Source: Pedobacter mendelii
GTDB taxonomy: Bacteria; Bacteroidota; Bacteroidia; Sphingobacteriales; Sphingobacteriaceae
Reading direction: 5' to 3'
Assembly: GCF_014635725.1 (NCBI RefSeq)
Contig: NZ_BMDJ01000005.1
Span: forward strand, 305,232 to 369,231
DNA length: 64,000 bases
Within the stretch, counting starts at the first letter, position 1; each line of letters starts with the position of its first letter. The notes below the pieces were generated by a model. The model saw only the letters and a list, made by a program, of their open reading frames with translations. It was not told the origin of the DNA and ran no database searches. The position numbers were made by a program, and so were the translations under genes. Of the stretch, positions 1-10,457 are shown piece by piece.

Positions 1-32
1 TTTAACATTAGATTTTGTAAAAACTATTCCGA

Positions 33-788
33 TTAAAGCTTCTCAATATAGCCCAAAAACATTTTTAAAGATTTCTTTCGATCCTCAGTAACTTCAAATT
101 GAAGTTTGTTATACAGATAATCCTCTAAATCAAAATTTGGGGTTTTGGGTAAATCTTGTAAAACGTCCATTCTGTGCGCTAAACCAAATTTCAAAGCTGC
201 ATTAAATTCATCTTTAAATTCCTGTGAAATTTCTTTATTGGCCACCCAGGCTGCATACATAAATGGCAGGCCAGTAAAGTTTTTCCATTCTTCGCCCATG
301 TCGTAAATAAAAGCATAGTCATCTTTTTTACCAAAAGTTCTATCACCGATTAATACGATTGCATCTGTTTTAGCTGAAGATTCAATAGTAAATTCTACTT
401 CCTGTTCCCAGTAAAACTTTAATAAAACTTTGGCCAGGTTATTTGAAGTTCTGGAATGGGAATCAAGTCTTAAGGTTTTAATTTCTTCTATCGGAACATC
501 GCTAAAAATAAACACAGAATTTACTGCACCATCGCTACCGATACAATAATCAGCAACAATATTAGCATTAGGCACCAAAGGAATTGCGGCTACAGGCATT
601 AAGCCCAAATCAACTTCGCCACTAATTACTTTAGCAGCACAATCAGAAGGAATATCCAGACTTAAATCTATTTTATTGATGATTTCTGAATGTTCTAAAC
701 CGTAAATGAATGCTTTTGTATTGGTATAGGCAACAGCCGATATTTTAATCTTATTCAAGGTGATATTATTTTTTTGCGCTTTACGCAT
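33..788 (-). CDS. mqnA: Chorismate dehydratase MqnA (futalosine pathway)
   Basis: This 251-residue protein matches MqnA, which dehydrates chorismate to 3-enolpyruvylbenzoate, the first committed step of menaquinone synthesis by the futalosine route. It has the periplasmic-binding-protein-like fold of the family, with the segment SGEVDLGLMPVAAI near residues 56-69 and a G-D-R/G-E-E-W-type second lobe. No signal peptide is present, so it is cytoplasmic. It is the last gene of a minus-strand run with a phosphatase and mqnE, separated by 13 bp from the former. The gene for aminofutalosine synthase two positions upstream strongly supports the call. The family assignment is confident; I cannot see the rest of the pathway in this window. 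Confidence 0.9.
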   Translation of the reverse strand: MRKAQKNNITLNKIKISAVAYTNTKAFIYGLEHSEIINKIDLSLDIPSDCAAKVISGEVDLGLMPVAAIPLVPNANIVADYCIGSDGAVNSVFIFSDVPIEEIKTLRLDSHSRTSNNLAKVLLKFYWEQEVEFTIESSAKTDAIVLIGDRTFGKKDDYAFIYDMGEEWKNFTGLPFMYAAWVANKEISQEFKDEFNAALKFGLAHRMDVLQDLPKTPNFDLEDYLYNKLQFEVTEDRKKSLKMFLGYIEKL

Positions 789-801
789 TGCGTTAAGCGA
801 A

Positions 802-1425
802 TTAACCGATTGTTAAACCATCCAGATGAACGGCACTGTTAAATTCAAGTATGCTAAACTTTCCATCCTCAAAACCCATTTTGTATAAAACAGTATTTTG
901 ATGCGGAAATTCAGTCATTTCGCTTAACGGTTTATCGAGTAATAAGCAAAGAAAAACACGCATTGCTCTGCCATGCATGCAAAGTAAAACCGTTTCTTCT
1001 TCTGGTCTGGTAGATAAAAATCTCATTGGCTGTTTTAAGCGTTCGTAAACATCCTGAACACTTTCGCCGCCCTCGAAATGAGCTGTATAATTGCCGTCTT
1101 CCCAAGATTTTAACATTTCGCGGAAAGCATCACGAGCAGCTTCCGAATTTGTTTTGCCCTCCCAAACACCCCATGCCAACTCATCTAATCCTGAAAGTTT
1201 TTCCCAGGGTAAGCCCGAATCGATAAACTTTTGAACGGTTTGCCAGGTGCGTTTTAAATCAGAAGTATAAATTTTATCAAATGAAATGTCTTTATATTTT
1301 TGATAAAAAGCTTCTGCTTGAGCCCTTCCATTATCATTTAAGTCAGAATTTATACCTCTACCTTGTACTATACCTTGTCTATTAAGTTCCGTTTCGCCGT
1401 GGCGGATAATATAAATACTTTTCAT
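802..1425 (-). CDS. Histidine phosphatase family protein (phosphoglycerate mutase-like)
   Basis: The protein starts MKSIYIIRHGET, with the catalytic RHGE at residues 8-11 and the second active-site His in CMHGRAM near residue 150, so it belongs to the histidine phosphatase (dPGM-like) superfamily. An open frame extends 28 codons further upstream to 1509, but that stretch translates low-complexity repeat DNA, and all family members begin a few residues before RHGE, so I place the start at 1425. The substrate is unknown; small-molecule phosphatases of this type include alpha-ribazole phosphatase and phosphoglycerate mutases. It sits between mqnE and mqnA, which may be coincidental or may reflect a role in the menaquinone pathway. 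Confidence 0.82.
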   Translation of the reverse strand: MKSIYIIRHGETELNRQGIVQGRGINSDLNDNGRAQAEAFYQKYKDISFDKIYTSDLKRTWQTVQKFIDSGLPWEKLSGLDELAWGVWEGKTNSEAARDAFREMLKSWEDGNYTAHFEGGESVQDVYERLKQPMRFLSTRPEEETVLLCMHGRAMRVFLCLLLDKPLSEMTEFPHQNTVLYKMGFEDGKFSILEFNSAVHLDGLTIG

Positions 1426-1429
1426 TTTT

Positions 1430-1515
1430 AAAATTATTGAATGATTGATTTTTGAATGATTGAATGTTAATAAGCGTTTTTGAGATGATTCACTCATTCT
1501 ATCATTCACTCATTC
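1430..1515. repeat. Low-complexity ATTGAATG-type intergenic repeat
   Basis: The short gap between the phosphatase gene and mqnE consists of imperfect reiterations of words such as GAATGATTGA and CATTCACTCATTC. Similar words recur upstream of metY (about 6430-6465), and a related TTGGTTCATTGGTCA tandem occurs at about 2795-2830. They look like slippage-prone spacer DNA. No function is evident. Confidence 0.5.
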
Positions 1516-1519
1516 AAAA

Positions 1520-2713
1520 TTAATTTACGACTGGTAATTTATAATATTGCGGTTTCTTTTCTTCTTCAAAAACAACGTTTTCAAAATCAGTAACTACATT
1601 ATATAAAGTGTCGCGTTCTATTGCTTTTCGGCCAACTTGTTTAATCAAGTTAACCAATTCGCGAGTACTCATTGCAGGTGTCTGTTCTTCAGCGCCAGCC
1701 ATTGAGTAAATTTTAGTCGTATCATCCAAAGTCCCATCAATATCATCAACACCATAATTTAGAGATAATTGAGCTGTTTCTCTACTGATCATTGCCCAAT
1801 ACGCTTTAATATGGTCGAAGTTATCCATATATATACGTGCAATAGCATAATTTCTTAAATCCTCAATAACTGAAGATTCAGCCACATTGCTCATTTGATT
1901 GTTTTGGTTTCTAAATTTCAAAGGAATAAAAGTTTGGAATCCTCCAGTTTTATCCTGCAAATCACGAAGTTTTTCCATGTGGTCCACACGATGCCAAAAC
2001 TTTTCGATATGACCATAAAGCATCGTTGCATTACTTCTCATCCCCAATTTATGCCATTCCTTGTGTATCGCCAGCCATTGTTCGCCAGTACATTTATCTT
2101 TCGCAATTTGCTCACGGATTTCAGGATGAAAAATTTCTGCACCACCACCCGGCATCGATTGCAATCCAGCATCTTTCATTAACTTCATGCCCGTAGCATA
2201 ATCAATTTTAGCTTTTTTGAAAATGTAATGATATTCAACAGGCGTTAAAGCTTTCACATGTAAATCAGGACGATGTTCTCTGATAGCTGTAAATAGCGCT
2301 GAGTAAAAAGCTACATCGTATTGCGGTAAAACACCACCAACAATATGAACTTCAGTTACGGGTTCATCATCGTATTTTTTAACAATATCGAGCATTTGCT
2401 CCATAGTTAGTTGCCATCCCTCCTCTTTCTGCTTAATTAGACGAGAATATGAACAGAATTTACAATCGTAAACGCAAAGATTTGTAGGTTCTAAGTGGAA
2501 ATTGCGATTGAAATAAGTTTTATCGCCATGCTTTTCTTCGCGAATAAAGTTAGCCAAAACACCCAGATAGCCTAATTCTGCATGCTCGTAAAGGTAAACG
2601 CCTTCATCAAAAGATATACGTTCTTTTTGAAGAACCTTTTTTGCTATGTTTTGTAATTCAGTTGATAATGAAGTATCAGCCAATATTTTTTCAACTTGCT
2701 CAGTTGTATTCAT
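1520..2713 (-). CDS. mqnE: Aminofutalosine synthase MqnE (radical SAM)
   Basis: This radical-SAM enzyme of about 397 residues has the cluster motif C-x3-C-x2-C at residues 80, 84 and 87 (CVYDCKFC). It is expected to join the MqnA product and SAM-derived adenosine to give 6-amino-6-deoxyfutalosine. The segments GGGAEIF, SNATMLYGHIE and GGFQTFIPLKF fit MqnE better than the paralogue MqnC, whose equivalent motifs differ. The frame runs 17 codons further upstream, but those residues are not family-like, so the Met at 2713 (MNTTEQVEK) is preferred. It is the first gene of the mqnE-phosphatase-mqnA minus-strand group. Menaquinone is the quinone needed by the fumarate reductase encoded further along the window. 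Confidence 0.9.
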   Translation of the reverse strand: MNTTEQVEKILADTSLSTELQNIAKKVLQKERISFDEGVYLYEHAELGYLGVLANFIREEKHGDKTYFNRNFHLEPTNLCVYDCKFCSYSRLIKQKEEGWQLTMEQMLDIVKKYDDEPVTEVHIVGGVLPQYDVAFYSALFTAIREHRPDLHVKALTPVEYHYIFKKAKIDYATGMKLMKDAGLQSMPGGGAEIFHPEIREQIAKDKCTGEQWLAIHKEWHKLGMRSNATMLYGHIEKFWHRVDHMEKLRDLQDKTGGFQTFIPLKFRNQNNQMSNVAESSVIEDLRNYAIARIYMDNFDHIKAYWAMISRETAQLSLNYGVDDIDGTLDDTTKIYSMAGAEEQTPAMSTRELVNLIKQVGRKAIERDTLYNVVTDFENVVFEEEKKPQYYKLPVVN

Positions 2714-2888
2714 TCCTGATTTATTTTGAGCAAAAATACAATATTGAAGGGATTTGAAAATCATTTTCTTGTAACAAACGAATAGTTCAGTAGCTTATTG
2801 GTTCATTAGTCATTGGTTCATTGGTCATTTGGGTTAAGCGCCATAGCCAATGATACAAATGAACTACTGTACAAATTAACCAAAAAAA

Positions 2889-2910
2889 AGCACTTCTTTT
2901 CAGAAGTGCT
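2889..2910 (-). terminator. Rho-independent terminator of the lipocalin-like gene
   Basis: A perfect 9-bp stem (AGCACTTCT / AGAAGTGCT) with a 4-nt loop is followed, reading on the minus strand, by a run of T residues. It lies about 30 bp past the stop codon of the lipoprotein gene ending at 2941. Confidence 0.85.
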
Positions 2911-2940
2911 CTTCGCCTTATATTTCATAGGTAAATGAAA

Positions 2941-3435
2941 TTATCTTGCTGCAGGTACGAAGGTTAAAATTATGTTTGCTGTTTTACCACCAAATTCAAT
3001 TGGAGATTTCATAACCATTTGTGTACTAGAAAGTTCAGTTAACACTAAACGATAACCTTCAGTAACGTTTTTAGCTTTGTCGCCTTCAAATATTTTTTTA
3101 AATTGGAAGGTTTCTTCTTTAGGTGCAGCAGACCAAAAAATAGTTTGCATTACCGAACCACAAGCGCTAGATGCTGGTAAAGTGTATGAACCGTTTCCGC
3201 TATTTGTTAAATTCCAGGTACTACCTTGAAAACATTTGTAGGATTTTTCGCCAAATAAACCTTGTACAGCACCATCAGGTAAACCATCTAAAGTTACATT
3301 ACTAACCACCCAATCGCGAACGACTGTACCTCTGCTACCTGTTACACCTGCAGTTACCCTTTTCGCAGTGTTACAACTTTGTAACATTACTAAAGTAGAA
3401 CATGCAATTGCGATAGCTATAAATAATCTTTTCAT
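2941..3435 (-). CDS. Lipocalin-like outer-membrane/periplasmic lipoprotein
   Basis: The protein has 164 residues. The N-terminus is a lipoprotein signal (MKRLFIAIAIACSTLVMLQSC) with lipobox LQSC and the lipidated Cys at residue 21. The mature part contains a GSRGTVVRDWVVSNV start and KCFQGSTWNL / GSYTLP segments that resemble the small lipocalin-like lipoproteins common in Bacteroidetes, probably a beta-barrel binding a hydrophobic ligand. It is monocistronic, with its own terminator. The ligand and function are unknown. The family name rests on remembered similarity, so confidence is moderate. Confidence 0.65.
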   Translation of the reverse strand: MKRLFIAIAIACSTLVMLQSCNTAKRVTAGVTGSRGTVVRDWVVSNVTLDGLPDGAVQGLFGEKSYKCFQGSTWNLTNSGNGSYTLPASSACGSVMQTIFWSAAPKEETFQFKKIFEGDKAKNVTEGYRLVLTELSSTQMVMKSPIEFGGKTANIILTFVPAAR

Positions 3436-3557
3436 TTTTGTTTAATTTAATTTTCGCTTAATTGGTTACATAAATCTTGCCAAAACAATTTTGAACCTTA
3501 AATTAGCACCAAATTATTAAATTGCATCGCGATTAACCTGCAAAAACTTAAATCATC

Positions 3558-4673
3558 ATGAAACCCGAAACCCTTGCTATTCACGCTTCTAATCTTATTA
3601 AAAATGCAACAGGTGATGTTACGCCTCCAATAAATTTATCGACAACTTTTTTTCGAGATGAAGATGGCGGTTATCCGGGTGGGCACATGTACAGTCGTGT
3701 GAGTAACCCAAACAGGTCTGCTTTAGAAAACACTTTAGCTAAATTAGAATATGGCGAAGATGCGGCAGCATTTGCTTCTGGGAATAATTGCGGTATGAGT
3801 TTATTTCAAGCTTTAAAACCTGGTAGCCATATAATTGCACCAGATGATATGTATTGGGGAATTAAAAAGCAGCTTTTAACAATATTTAACGATACTCTTA
3901 AATTTGATTTTGTTGACCAAACCGATTTGGATTTGATAAATTCAAGTATAAAACCAAACACAAAATTAATCTGGATTGAAACGCCCTCCAACCCATTATT
4001 AAAGGTTACAGATATTGAAGAGATTGGTAAAATTGCGAAAGCCAATAATATCACTTTAGCTTGCGATAGTACCTTCGCCTCTCCTATTTTACAGAATCCA
4101 ATTTTGCTAGGTGCTGATATTGTAATGCACAGCAGTACAAAATATCTTGGTGGACATAGCGATATTTTGGGCGGAATTTTAGTCACGGCTAAAAAGGATG
4201 AACTTTGGGAAAGAATTAAAAATATACAACAAACTGGTGGTGCCGTTCCATCTCCTTTTGATTGTTTTTTGCTTTGCAGAAGTATAAAAACGCTCGCTTA
4301 CCGCATGAAAGGTCATTGCGAAAATGGGAAATTAGTTGCCCAATACCTGGTTAATCATCCAAAAGTTGAGGCGGTTTTTTTCCCCGGATTAGAAACGCAC
4401 CCTCAACACGAAATTGCAAAAAAACAGATGAAAGATTTTGGTGGGATGATGTCGTTTTTAGTTAAAGGCAATGTTGAAGAAACTAATAAAGTAGTTAACA
4501 AAGTAAAGCTGTTTGCACAGGCAACGAGTTTAGGTGGTGTAGAAAGCTTAATAGAACATCGCTATTCCATTGAGGGACCAGATAGTAAAACACCTAAAAA
4601 CCTACTAAGAATTTCTGTCGGTTTGGAACATGTTGATGATATAATCGCTGATTTAGAACAAGCGCTGGGGTAA
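3558..4673 (+). CDS. Trans-sulfuration PLP enzyme (cystathionine gamma-synthase/beta-lyase family)
   Basis: This 371-residue PLP-dependent enzyme belongs to the Cys/Met metabolism family. The PLP lysine is K195 in the motif HSSTKYLGGHSD. Other family signatures are YSRVSNPNRSALE (residues about 44-56), ASGNNCGMS and WIETPSNPL, and the C-terminal SVGLEHVDDIIADL. Members act as cystathionine gamma-synthase, cystathionine beta-lyase or gamma-lyase, and the sequence alone does not settle which. It stands alone but lies 1.8 kb upstream of the SAM-riboswitch-controlled metY-metX-hom cluster, so a methionine/cysteine role is likely. It converges with the hypothetical gene ending at 4865 across a perfect inverted repeat. 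Confidence 0.85.
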   Translation: MKPETLAIHASNLIKNATGDVTPPINLSTTFFRDEDGGYPGGHMYSRVSNPNRSALENTLAKLEYGEDAAAFASGNNCGMSLFQALKPGSHIIAPDDMYWGIKKQLLTIFNDTLKFDFVDQTDLDLINSSIKPNTKLIWIETPSNPLLKVTDIEEIGKIAKANNITLACDSTFASPILQNPILLGADIVMHSSTKYLGGHSDILGGILVTAKKDELWERIKNIQQTGGAVPSPFDCFLLCRSIKTLAYRMKGHCENGKLVAQYLVNHPKVEAVFFPGLETHPQHEIAKKQMKDFGGMMSFLVKGNVEETNKVVNKVKLFAQATSLGGVESLIEHRYSIEGPDSKTPKNLLRISVGLEHVDDIIADLEQALG

Positions 4674-4791
4674 AACCGTTTGTCAATCCTGAGCCTGTTG
4701 AAATAAGTCGTTATTTTTGAAAGCTGTGGACAACCACAAAGTACTCAGTGAAGTTAAATCTTTGAATTTAAAGCAACCCTGAATATACTAT

Positions 4792-4849
4792 CATTCTGAG
4801 GCACGAAGAATCTACAACATATTAAACAGATTCTTCGTGCCTCAGAATG
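4792..4849. repeat. Perfect 22-bp inverted repeat, probable bidirectional terminator/REP-like element
   Basis: Arms 4792-4813 and 4828-4849 are exact reverse complements (CATTCTGAGGCACGAAGAAT... and its complement) around a 14-nt loop. It lies between two convergent genes, so it can terminate both. The CATTCTGAG...CTCAGAATG ends resemble the dispersed TCATCCTGAGC elements seen at 4681 and 16459. It is probably a member of a genome-wide repeat class. Confidence 0.75.
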
Positions 4850-4864
4850 ACAAAAATATTAATC

Positions 4865-5869
4865 TTATTTAGGATTGCAAACCGTAACCAATTTAGCAGA
4901 ATAATTGGCATTTAATGGCTCATTGGTTTGCGCCAAACGTTGCGAACCCGTATTTGCAGGACAAGCAATGTCGCCTGCTGCATCATAAATCAATTTATTT
5001 CCATTGGTCAATAAATCTTTCGGCACATAAACCTGAACTTTAGTTATTGAATAACCCGAAGGGAAATAGCGAACATAATAGCCATCGGGATGTTTTGTCC
5101 AGATGCCGCTTGGCACATCACTTCGTGGTGGCGCCATTCCTGCAATGATTGCATATTTCTCCATATCGGCATAAGTGTAATTACCAGAAGAAACCAGCTG
5201 ACGGATGTTATTTTCTGCTTCGAAAACTGCTTTTACACCAGAAGGAAGCTGATCTTTTGCCTTTTCCATTACATCGAATGGTAAAACGCCCAATGCACCA
5301 CCCTCCAATTGAGTTAATTGTTTAGGTGTTAAAAGTTTAACTGCAGTTAATTTTATGGTTCCATTAAAATCAGAAAATTTTGTTCTCGCTATAATTGCCC
5401 AAAGCAGTGCTTGTATATCGTGCTGCTCAACATCCTGATGTTTCTCTGCACTTTTTAAAACTGAAACCACAACCTCTTCCTTCGGACCTAAAACTGGTGC
5501 AAACATATAGCCATCTCCTTTTGAGGGTGCAAAAGTTCCTGCTTTTAAGCAATAACTTTTATTAGTCATTTCGTAAAAACCTTCACACAAAACATAACCA
5601 CCATCAGGATTTTTCGGCAATAAGTACAAAGGTTGAAATTTTGCATTTATATTAAAATCAGGCATTTTTTCGCCTTCACGATTTACATCTTCAAATGCTG
5701 TCGTAATTGCAGCCGGTTGTTTCAAAAATTTATCAACACCAAGTGCCTTAGCACCTTGAGCTGTACCAACTTTTAGTAATTTGTCTTTTAATCCACCGAA
5801 TTGCGCTTGAGCTGTTGATACTGAAACTGAAAGTAGCAAAACCAGATAAATAGATTTTATTTTTTCCAT
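4865..5869 (-). CDS. Secreted protein of unknown function
   Basis: I do not recognise this protein. The likely start is the Met at 5869, which gives a clean signal peptide MEKIKSIYLVLLLSVSVSTAQAQ; the frame extends 36 codons further upstream without support. The mature protein of about 310 residues has no transmembrane segment or lipobox, starts FGGLKDKLLKVGTAQGAKALGV, and contains a region with ANTGSQRLAQTNEP near its end. It is probably periplasmic or exported. It is monocistronic. Functions such as enzyme or adhesin cannot be chosen from the sequence. Confidence 0.6.
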   Translation of the reverse strand: MEKIKSIYLVLLLSVSVSTAQAQFGGLKDKLLKVGTAQGAKALGVDKFLKQPAAITTAFEDVNREGEKMPDFNINAKFQPLYLLPKNPDGGYVLCEGFYEMTNKSYCLKAGTFAPSKGDGYMFAPVLGPKEEVVVSVLKSAEKHQDVEQHDIQALLWAIIARTKFSDFNGTIKLTAVKLLTPKQLTQLEGGALGVLPFDVMEKAKDQLPSGVKAVFEAENNIRQLVSSGNYTYADMEKYAIIAGMAPPRSDVPSGIWTKHPDGYYVRYFPSGYSITKVQVYVPKDLLTNGNKLIYDAAGDIACPANTGSQRLAQTNEPLNANYSAKLVTVCNPK

Positions 5870-6073
5870 AATGATTAGATAGATAATACAAACATAAAGT
5901 TTTGACATTAAATTTATGTTAGTTACTATTTGTTTTTCAAAATAAAATTTTGAATTTGATTTACAAGCAGTTGACAAAAATTCAAAATTTTATTTTGTTG
6001 TTTGGAATTTAATTCAGACATTTGAAACATTATTTGGTAGATAACTAAATAAAAGTCAATCTTGATCGGATTG

Positions 6074-6182
6074 ATTTATAAAGAAGTGGCGAGAGACTGG
6101 CTCCGTGACCCACTGGCAACCCTCAGAAAGAGAAGGTGCCAATTCCTGACCGAATAACATGGTGTTATTTGGAGATATAAAT
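6074..6182 (+). promoter_or_regulatory. SAM-I (S-box) riboswitch
   Basis: The conserved core is present: GAGACTGGC (6091-6101 region), the CTGGCAACC segment at 6112-6122, AAGGTGCCAATTCC at 6132-6146, and a P4 hairpin AATAAC/GTTATT. P1 is closed by an exact 7-bp pairing of ATTTATA (6074-6080) with TATAAAT (6176-6182). It precedes a leader ORF and the metY-metX-hom genes, as expected for control of methionine synthesis by S-adenosylmethionine. No textbook terminator follows directly. The 3' strand of P1 ends 8 nt before the leader ORF start, so the expression platform may act on leader translation. Confidence 0.93.
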
Positions 6183-6190
6183 TAAAACAG

Positions 6191-6319
6191 ATGAAAACAT
6201 TAAATCTTCAATCGCAAAGCGAAACACGTCGAAAGTTGAAACAGGTAGAAACTTCTTCTATTTTGTTCATTTGTTACGACATGCAGGAAATTGCTTGTAT
6301 GTGCTGTTGCATACATTAA
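6191..6319 (+). CDS. Cysteine/methionine-rich leader peptide (candidate attenuator ORF)
   Basis: This 42-codon ORF begins 8 nt after the riboswitch P1 helix and ends 152 nt before metY. Its last 15 residues read CYDMQEIACMCCCIH: five Cys and two Met codons near the stop, including Cys-Met-Cys-Cys-Cys. Downstream, 6329-6359 can form a CTTCC/GGAAG hairpin. Further on, AGGG at 6373-6376 can pair either with CCCT 6361-6364 or with CCCT 6381-6384, which are mutually exclusive pairings. By analogy with amino-acid leader peptides (trp, and polycysteine leaders described in Actinobacteria), ribosome stalling at the Cys run could tune metY expression to cysteine supply. Translation and attenuation are inference; the ORF and the pairings are visible. 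Confidence 0.6.
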   Translation: MKTLNLQSQSETRRKLKQVETSSILFICYDMQEIACMCCCIH

Positions 6320-6408
6320 TTTAAAAATCTTCCTTTTTTGTTTATTTTCAAATTGGAAGGCCCTTATAGCTGAGGGTACACCCTACTAGGACTTTAAGGT
6401 TTATCTAA

Positions 6409-7782
<1,374 letters not shown>

Positions 7783-7812
7783 TAATTCTTAAAACACACA
7801 GCAAGTTATAAT

Positions 7813-8910
7813 ATGCAGAAGAGTAAAAATGATAGTAATACATCCCAAACAAAAAAATCGGAATATATATACCATTACCCTAAGCAGTTTAAATTAGAAA
7901 ACGGAAAAAAAATTCGTAATCTGCAAATTGCCTTTCAAACTTATGGAAAGCTTAATGCAAGTAAAGATAATGTAATTTGGGTTTGCCATGCACTAACGGC
8001 GAATGCCGATGTTTTTGAATGGTGGGAAGGTTTATTTGGAGAAAATGCATTATTCAATCCAAACGATCACTATATTGTTTGTGCTAATGTTTTGGGGTCT
8101 AATTATGGAACTACAAGCCCTTTGAGTACAAATCCCGTAAATGGTTTGCCATATTATTTATCTTTTCCACAATTTACCATTCGCGATTTTGTTTCAGCGC
8201 ACCAGTTGCTTGCAAATCATTTAGGTATTGAGGAAATTAAACTTTTAATCGGTGGTTCCTTAGGTGGTCAACAAGCAATCGAATGGGGAATTATTGAACC
8301 AAATAGAATTGAAAACTTGATTTTGGTTGCTACAAATGCGGTTCATTCTCCGTGGGGAATTGCTTTTAACGAGAGCCAGCGTTTGGCAATTACAACCGAT
8401 AGAACTTTCTATGCAAACCAGCCAGACGGCGGTAGCAAAGGTTTGAAAACCGCTCGTAGTATTGCGCTTTTAAGTTACAGAACTTACAATGCCTATGGCA
8501 ATACACAAGTAGAGAGTGTAAATGATAAAATCGATAATTTTAGGGCATCATCTTATCAAAACTATCAGGGAAAAAAATTGATAAATCGCTTTAATGCTTA
8601 TAGTTATTATTATTTAACCAAAGCGATGGATAGCCATAACGTTGGTCGAAATCGCAAATCAATTGCAGAAGCTTTGAAGTTGATTAAAGCAAATACTTTG
8701 GTTATCGGTATTGAAAATGATTTCTTATTCCCAATTTCGGAACAGAAATATTTAGCTGATAATATTAAAGATGCAGAATTTGCGGGAATCCATTCTGAAT
8801 ATGGTCACGATGGATTTTTAATTGAGACAAATGCTTTAACGAACATCATCGGAAATTTCATTAAAGAAAGCAGAAACAAAAAAATTATTAAGCTGCAACA
8901 CACTGCTTGA
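7813..8910 (+). CDS. metX: Homoserine O-acetyltransferase MetX
   Basis: This is an alpha/beta-hydrolase-fold acyltransferase of 365 residues. The nucleophile is S149 in GGSLGGQQ, the acid lies in GIENDFLFP (about residue 300) and the catalytic His in EYGHDGFLIE (about residue 335). The oxyanion region VCHALTANADVFEWW and the CANVLGSNYGTTSP segment are typical of MetX. It supplies O-acetylhomoserine to MetY encoded 30 bp upstream. The gene lies between metY and hom on the same strand, so the three enzymes form the path from aspartate semialdehyde to homocysteine. Confidence 0.95.
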   Translation: MQKSKNDSNTSQTKKSEYIYHYPKQFKLENGKKIRNLQIAFQTYGKLNASKDNVIWVCHALTANADVFEWWEGLFGENALFNPNDHYIVCANVLGSNYGTTSPLSTNPVNGLPYYLSFPQFTIRDFVSAHQLLANHLGIEEIKLLIGGSLGGQQAIEWGIIEPNRIENLILVATNAVHSPWGIAFNESQRLAITTDRTFYANQPDGGSKGLKTARSIALLSYRTYNAYGNTQVESVNDKIDNFRASSYQNYQGKKLINRFNAYSYYYLTKAMDSHNVGRNRKSIAEALKLIKANTLVIGIENDFLFPISEQKYLADNIKDAEFAGIHSEYGHDGFLIETNALTNIIGNFIKESRNKKIIKLQHTA

Positions 8911-9142
8911 TAAGATAGAAGGTTAAAATGCGGAAGGTTTAAGGTGAAAACCCACACCAAAAGACTTAAAAAATAATTAATCGACCACGGAAGCACTAAA
9001 TCAAGGAAAATATTGAATTTAATTCCATTAAAATTTATGTTTCAGTAGCAAACAGAAATTAATACACACAAATGGTAGCGGAAGGTTATTTGAGCATCCA
9101 ATCTTGATACTTGATACTCGTTACTTGATACTATAAAACACC

Positions 9143-10387
9143 ATGAGTAAAAATTTAAAAATAGGACTATTTGGTTTCGGCGTTGTAGGACAAGGTTTGT
9201 TAGACATCATCCAAAGCCAGAATTTGAATCTTGAAATTATTAAAATTGTAATTAAAGATCCTAAGAAGAGGCGTACCCTTAATAAAGATTTGTTTACAAA
9301 CGATAAAAATGAAATTCTGAATAACTCGGAAATCAATACTGTTGTAGAATTAATAAATGATGCTGATGCAGCTTATGAAATTGTAACAACCGCACTAAAA
9401 AATGGTAAAAATGTAGTTTCGGCAAACAAAAAAATGATTGCTACACATTTGAAAGAGTTGGTAGATTTGCAGCAAAAATATGGCACTTCGCTACTGTATG
9501 AAGGCGCTGTTTGTGGAAGTATTCCAATCATTAGAAACCTGGAAGAATATTATGATAATGAGCTTTTCCATGCATTAAGCGGTATTTTTAATGGTTCATC
9601 AAATTATATTTTATCAAAGATATTTAACGAAAACCAGAGTTATGATTCGGCACTAAAAGAAGCGCAAGACTTAGGTTTTGCAGAAACCGACCCAATTTTA
9701 GACGTTGGAGGTTACGATCCGAAATATAAATTGGCAATTGCTACGGCCCATGCTTACGGCTTGTTTGTAAATCCTGATGCAATTTTAAATATTGGCATTC
9801 AGAACCTTTCTCAACACGATATCAAATATGCCCGGGAGAAAAACTTCAAAATTAAATTAGTTCCTACAGCACGTAAGGTTAATAAAAAAGACATCGTTAC
9901 TTACGTATTACCAAAGCTGGTTGCAAAAGATGATTTCCTTTACAATGTTGAAAATGAATACAATGCTGTAACTGTTCAGGCGGCTTTTGCGGATAAACAA
10001 TTCTTCTTTGGTAAGGGTGCTGGCGGTCATCCAACAGGTGCTGCAGTACTTTCTGATATTGCTGCTTTACGTTACGATTATCGCTATGAATATAAAAAAT
10101 ACCATTCAGAAAATGGCGTAAAACATACTGAAGATATTTTATTAGAAATTTATTTACGTTATGCCGATGAAGATTTAGTTAGCTTATTGGAATTCGATAA
10201 CATTAGCGAACGTTATTCCGCTAGTGAGTATAAATATGTAATAGGAACTGTTAAATTAGAAAATCTAATTAAAAATCGTGATTTACTATTAGATAAAAAT
10301 GTATTTATAGCCTATACCGGAAGACAAATATATAAGCAAGAGCAAGTCGCCGAAAATGTATATGCAGAAGAATTATCTGCACTTTAA
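9143..10387 (+). CDS. hom: Homoserine dehydrogenase
   Basis: The 414-residue protein has an N-terminal Rossmann motif GLFGFGVVGQG (residues about 8-18) and the homoserine dehydrogenase core (GAVCGSIPIIRNLEEYY, ALSGIFNGSSNYIL, ETDPILDVGGYDPKYKLAI). It reduces aspartate semialdehyde to homoserine. It is a stand-alone enzyme without an aspartokinase domain. A 232-bp gap separates it from metX, so it may also have its own promoter, but position and direction place it in the methionine cluster. A hairpin follows its stop. Confidence 0.93.
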   Translation: MSKNLKIGLFGFGVVGQGLLDIIQSQNLNLEIIKIVIKDPKKRRTLNKDLFTNDKNEILNNSEINTVVELINDADAAYEIVTTALKNGKNVVSANKKMIATHLKELVDLQQKYGTSLLYEGAVCGSIPIIRNLEEYYDNELFHALSGIFNGSSNYILSKIFNENQSYDSALKEAQDLGFAETDPILDVGGYDPKYKLAIATAHAYGLFVNPDAILNIGIQNLSQHDIKYAREKNFKIKLVPTARKVNKKDIVTYVLPKLVAKDDFLYNVENEYNAVTVQAAFADKQFFFGKGAGGHPTGAAVLSDIAALRYDYRYEYKKYHSENGVKHTEDILLEIYLRYADEDLVSLLEFDNISERYSASEYKYVIGTVKLENLIKNRDLLLDKNVFIAYTGRQIYKQEQVAENVYAEELSAL

Positions 10388-10432
10388 TAATTTTTTAAGA
10401 TTAATTTTTTTATTTGTTTTGTTGTTTAGCAT

Positions 10433-10457
10433 AAAGGTTGGAGCGAGTCCGACCTTT
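10433..10457 (+). terminator. Hairpin after hom, probable terminator
   Basis: AAAGGTTGGA (10433-10442) pairs with TCCGACCTTT (10448-10457) with one G-T wobble and a 5-nt loop, followed by TTGCG. The T run is short, so efficiency is uncertain. It lies 45 bp past the hom stop. Confidence 0.55.
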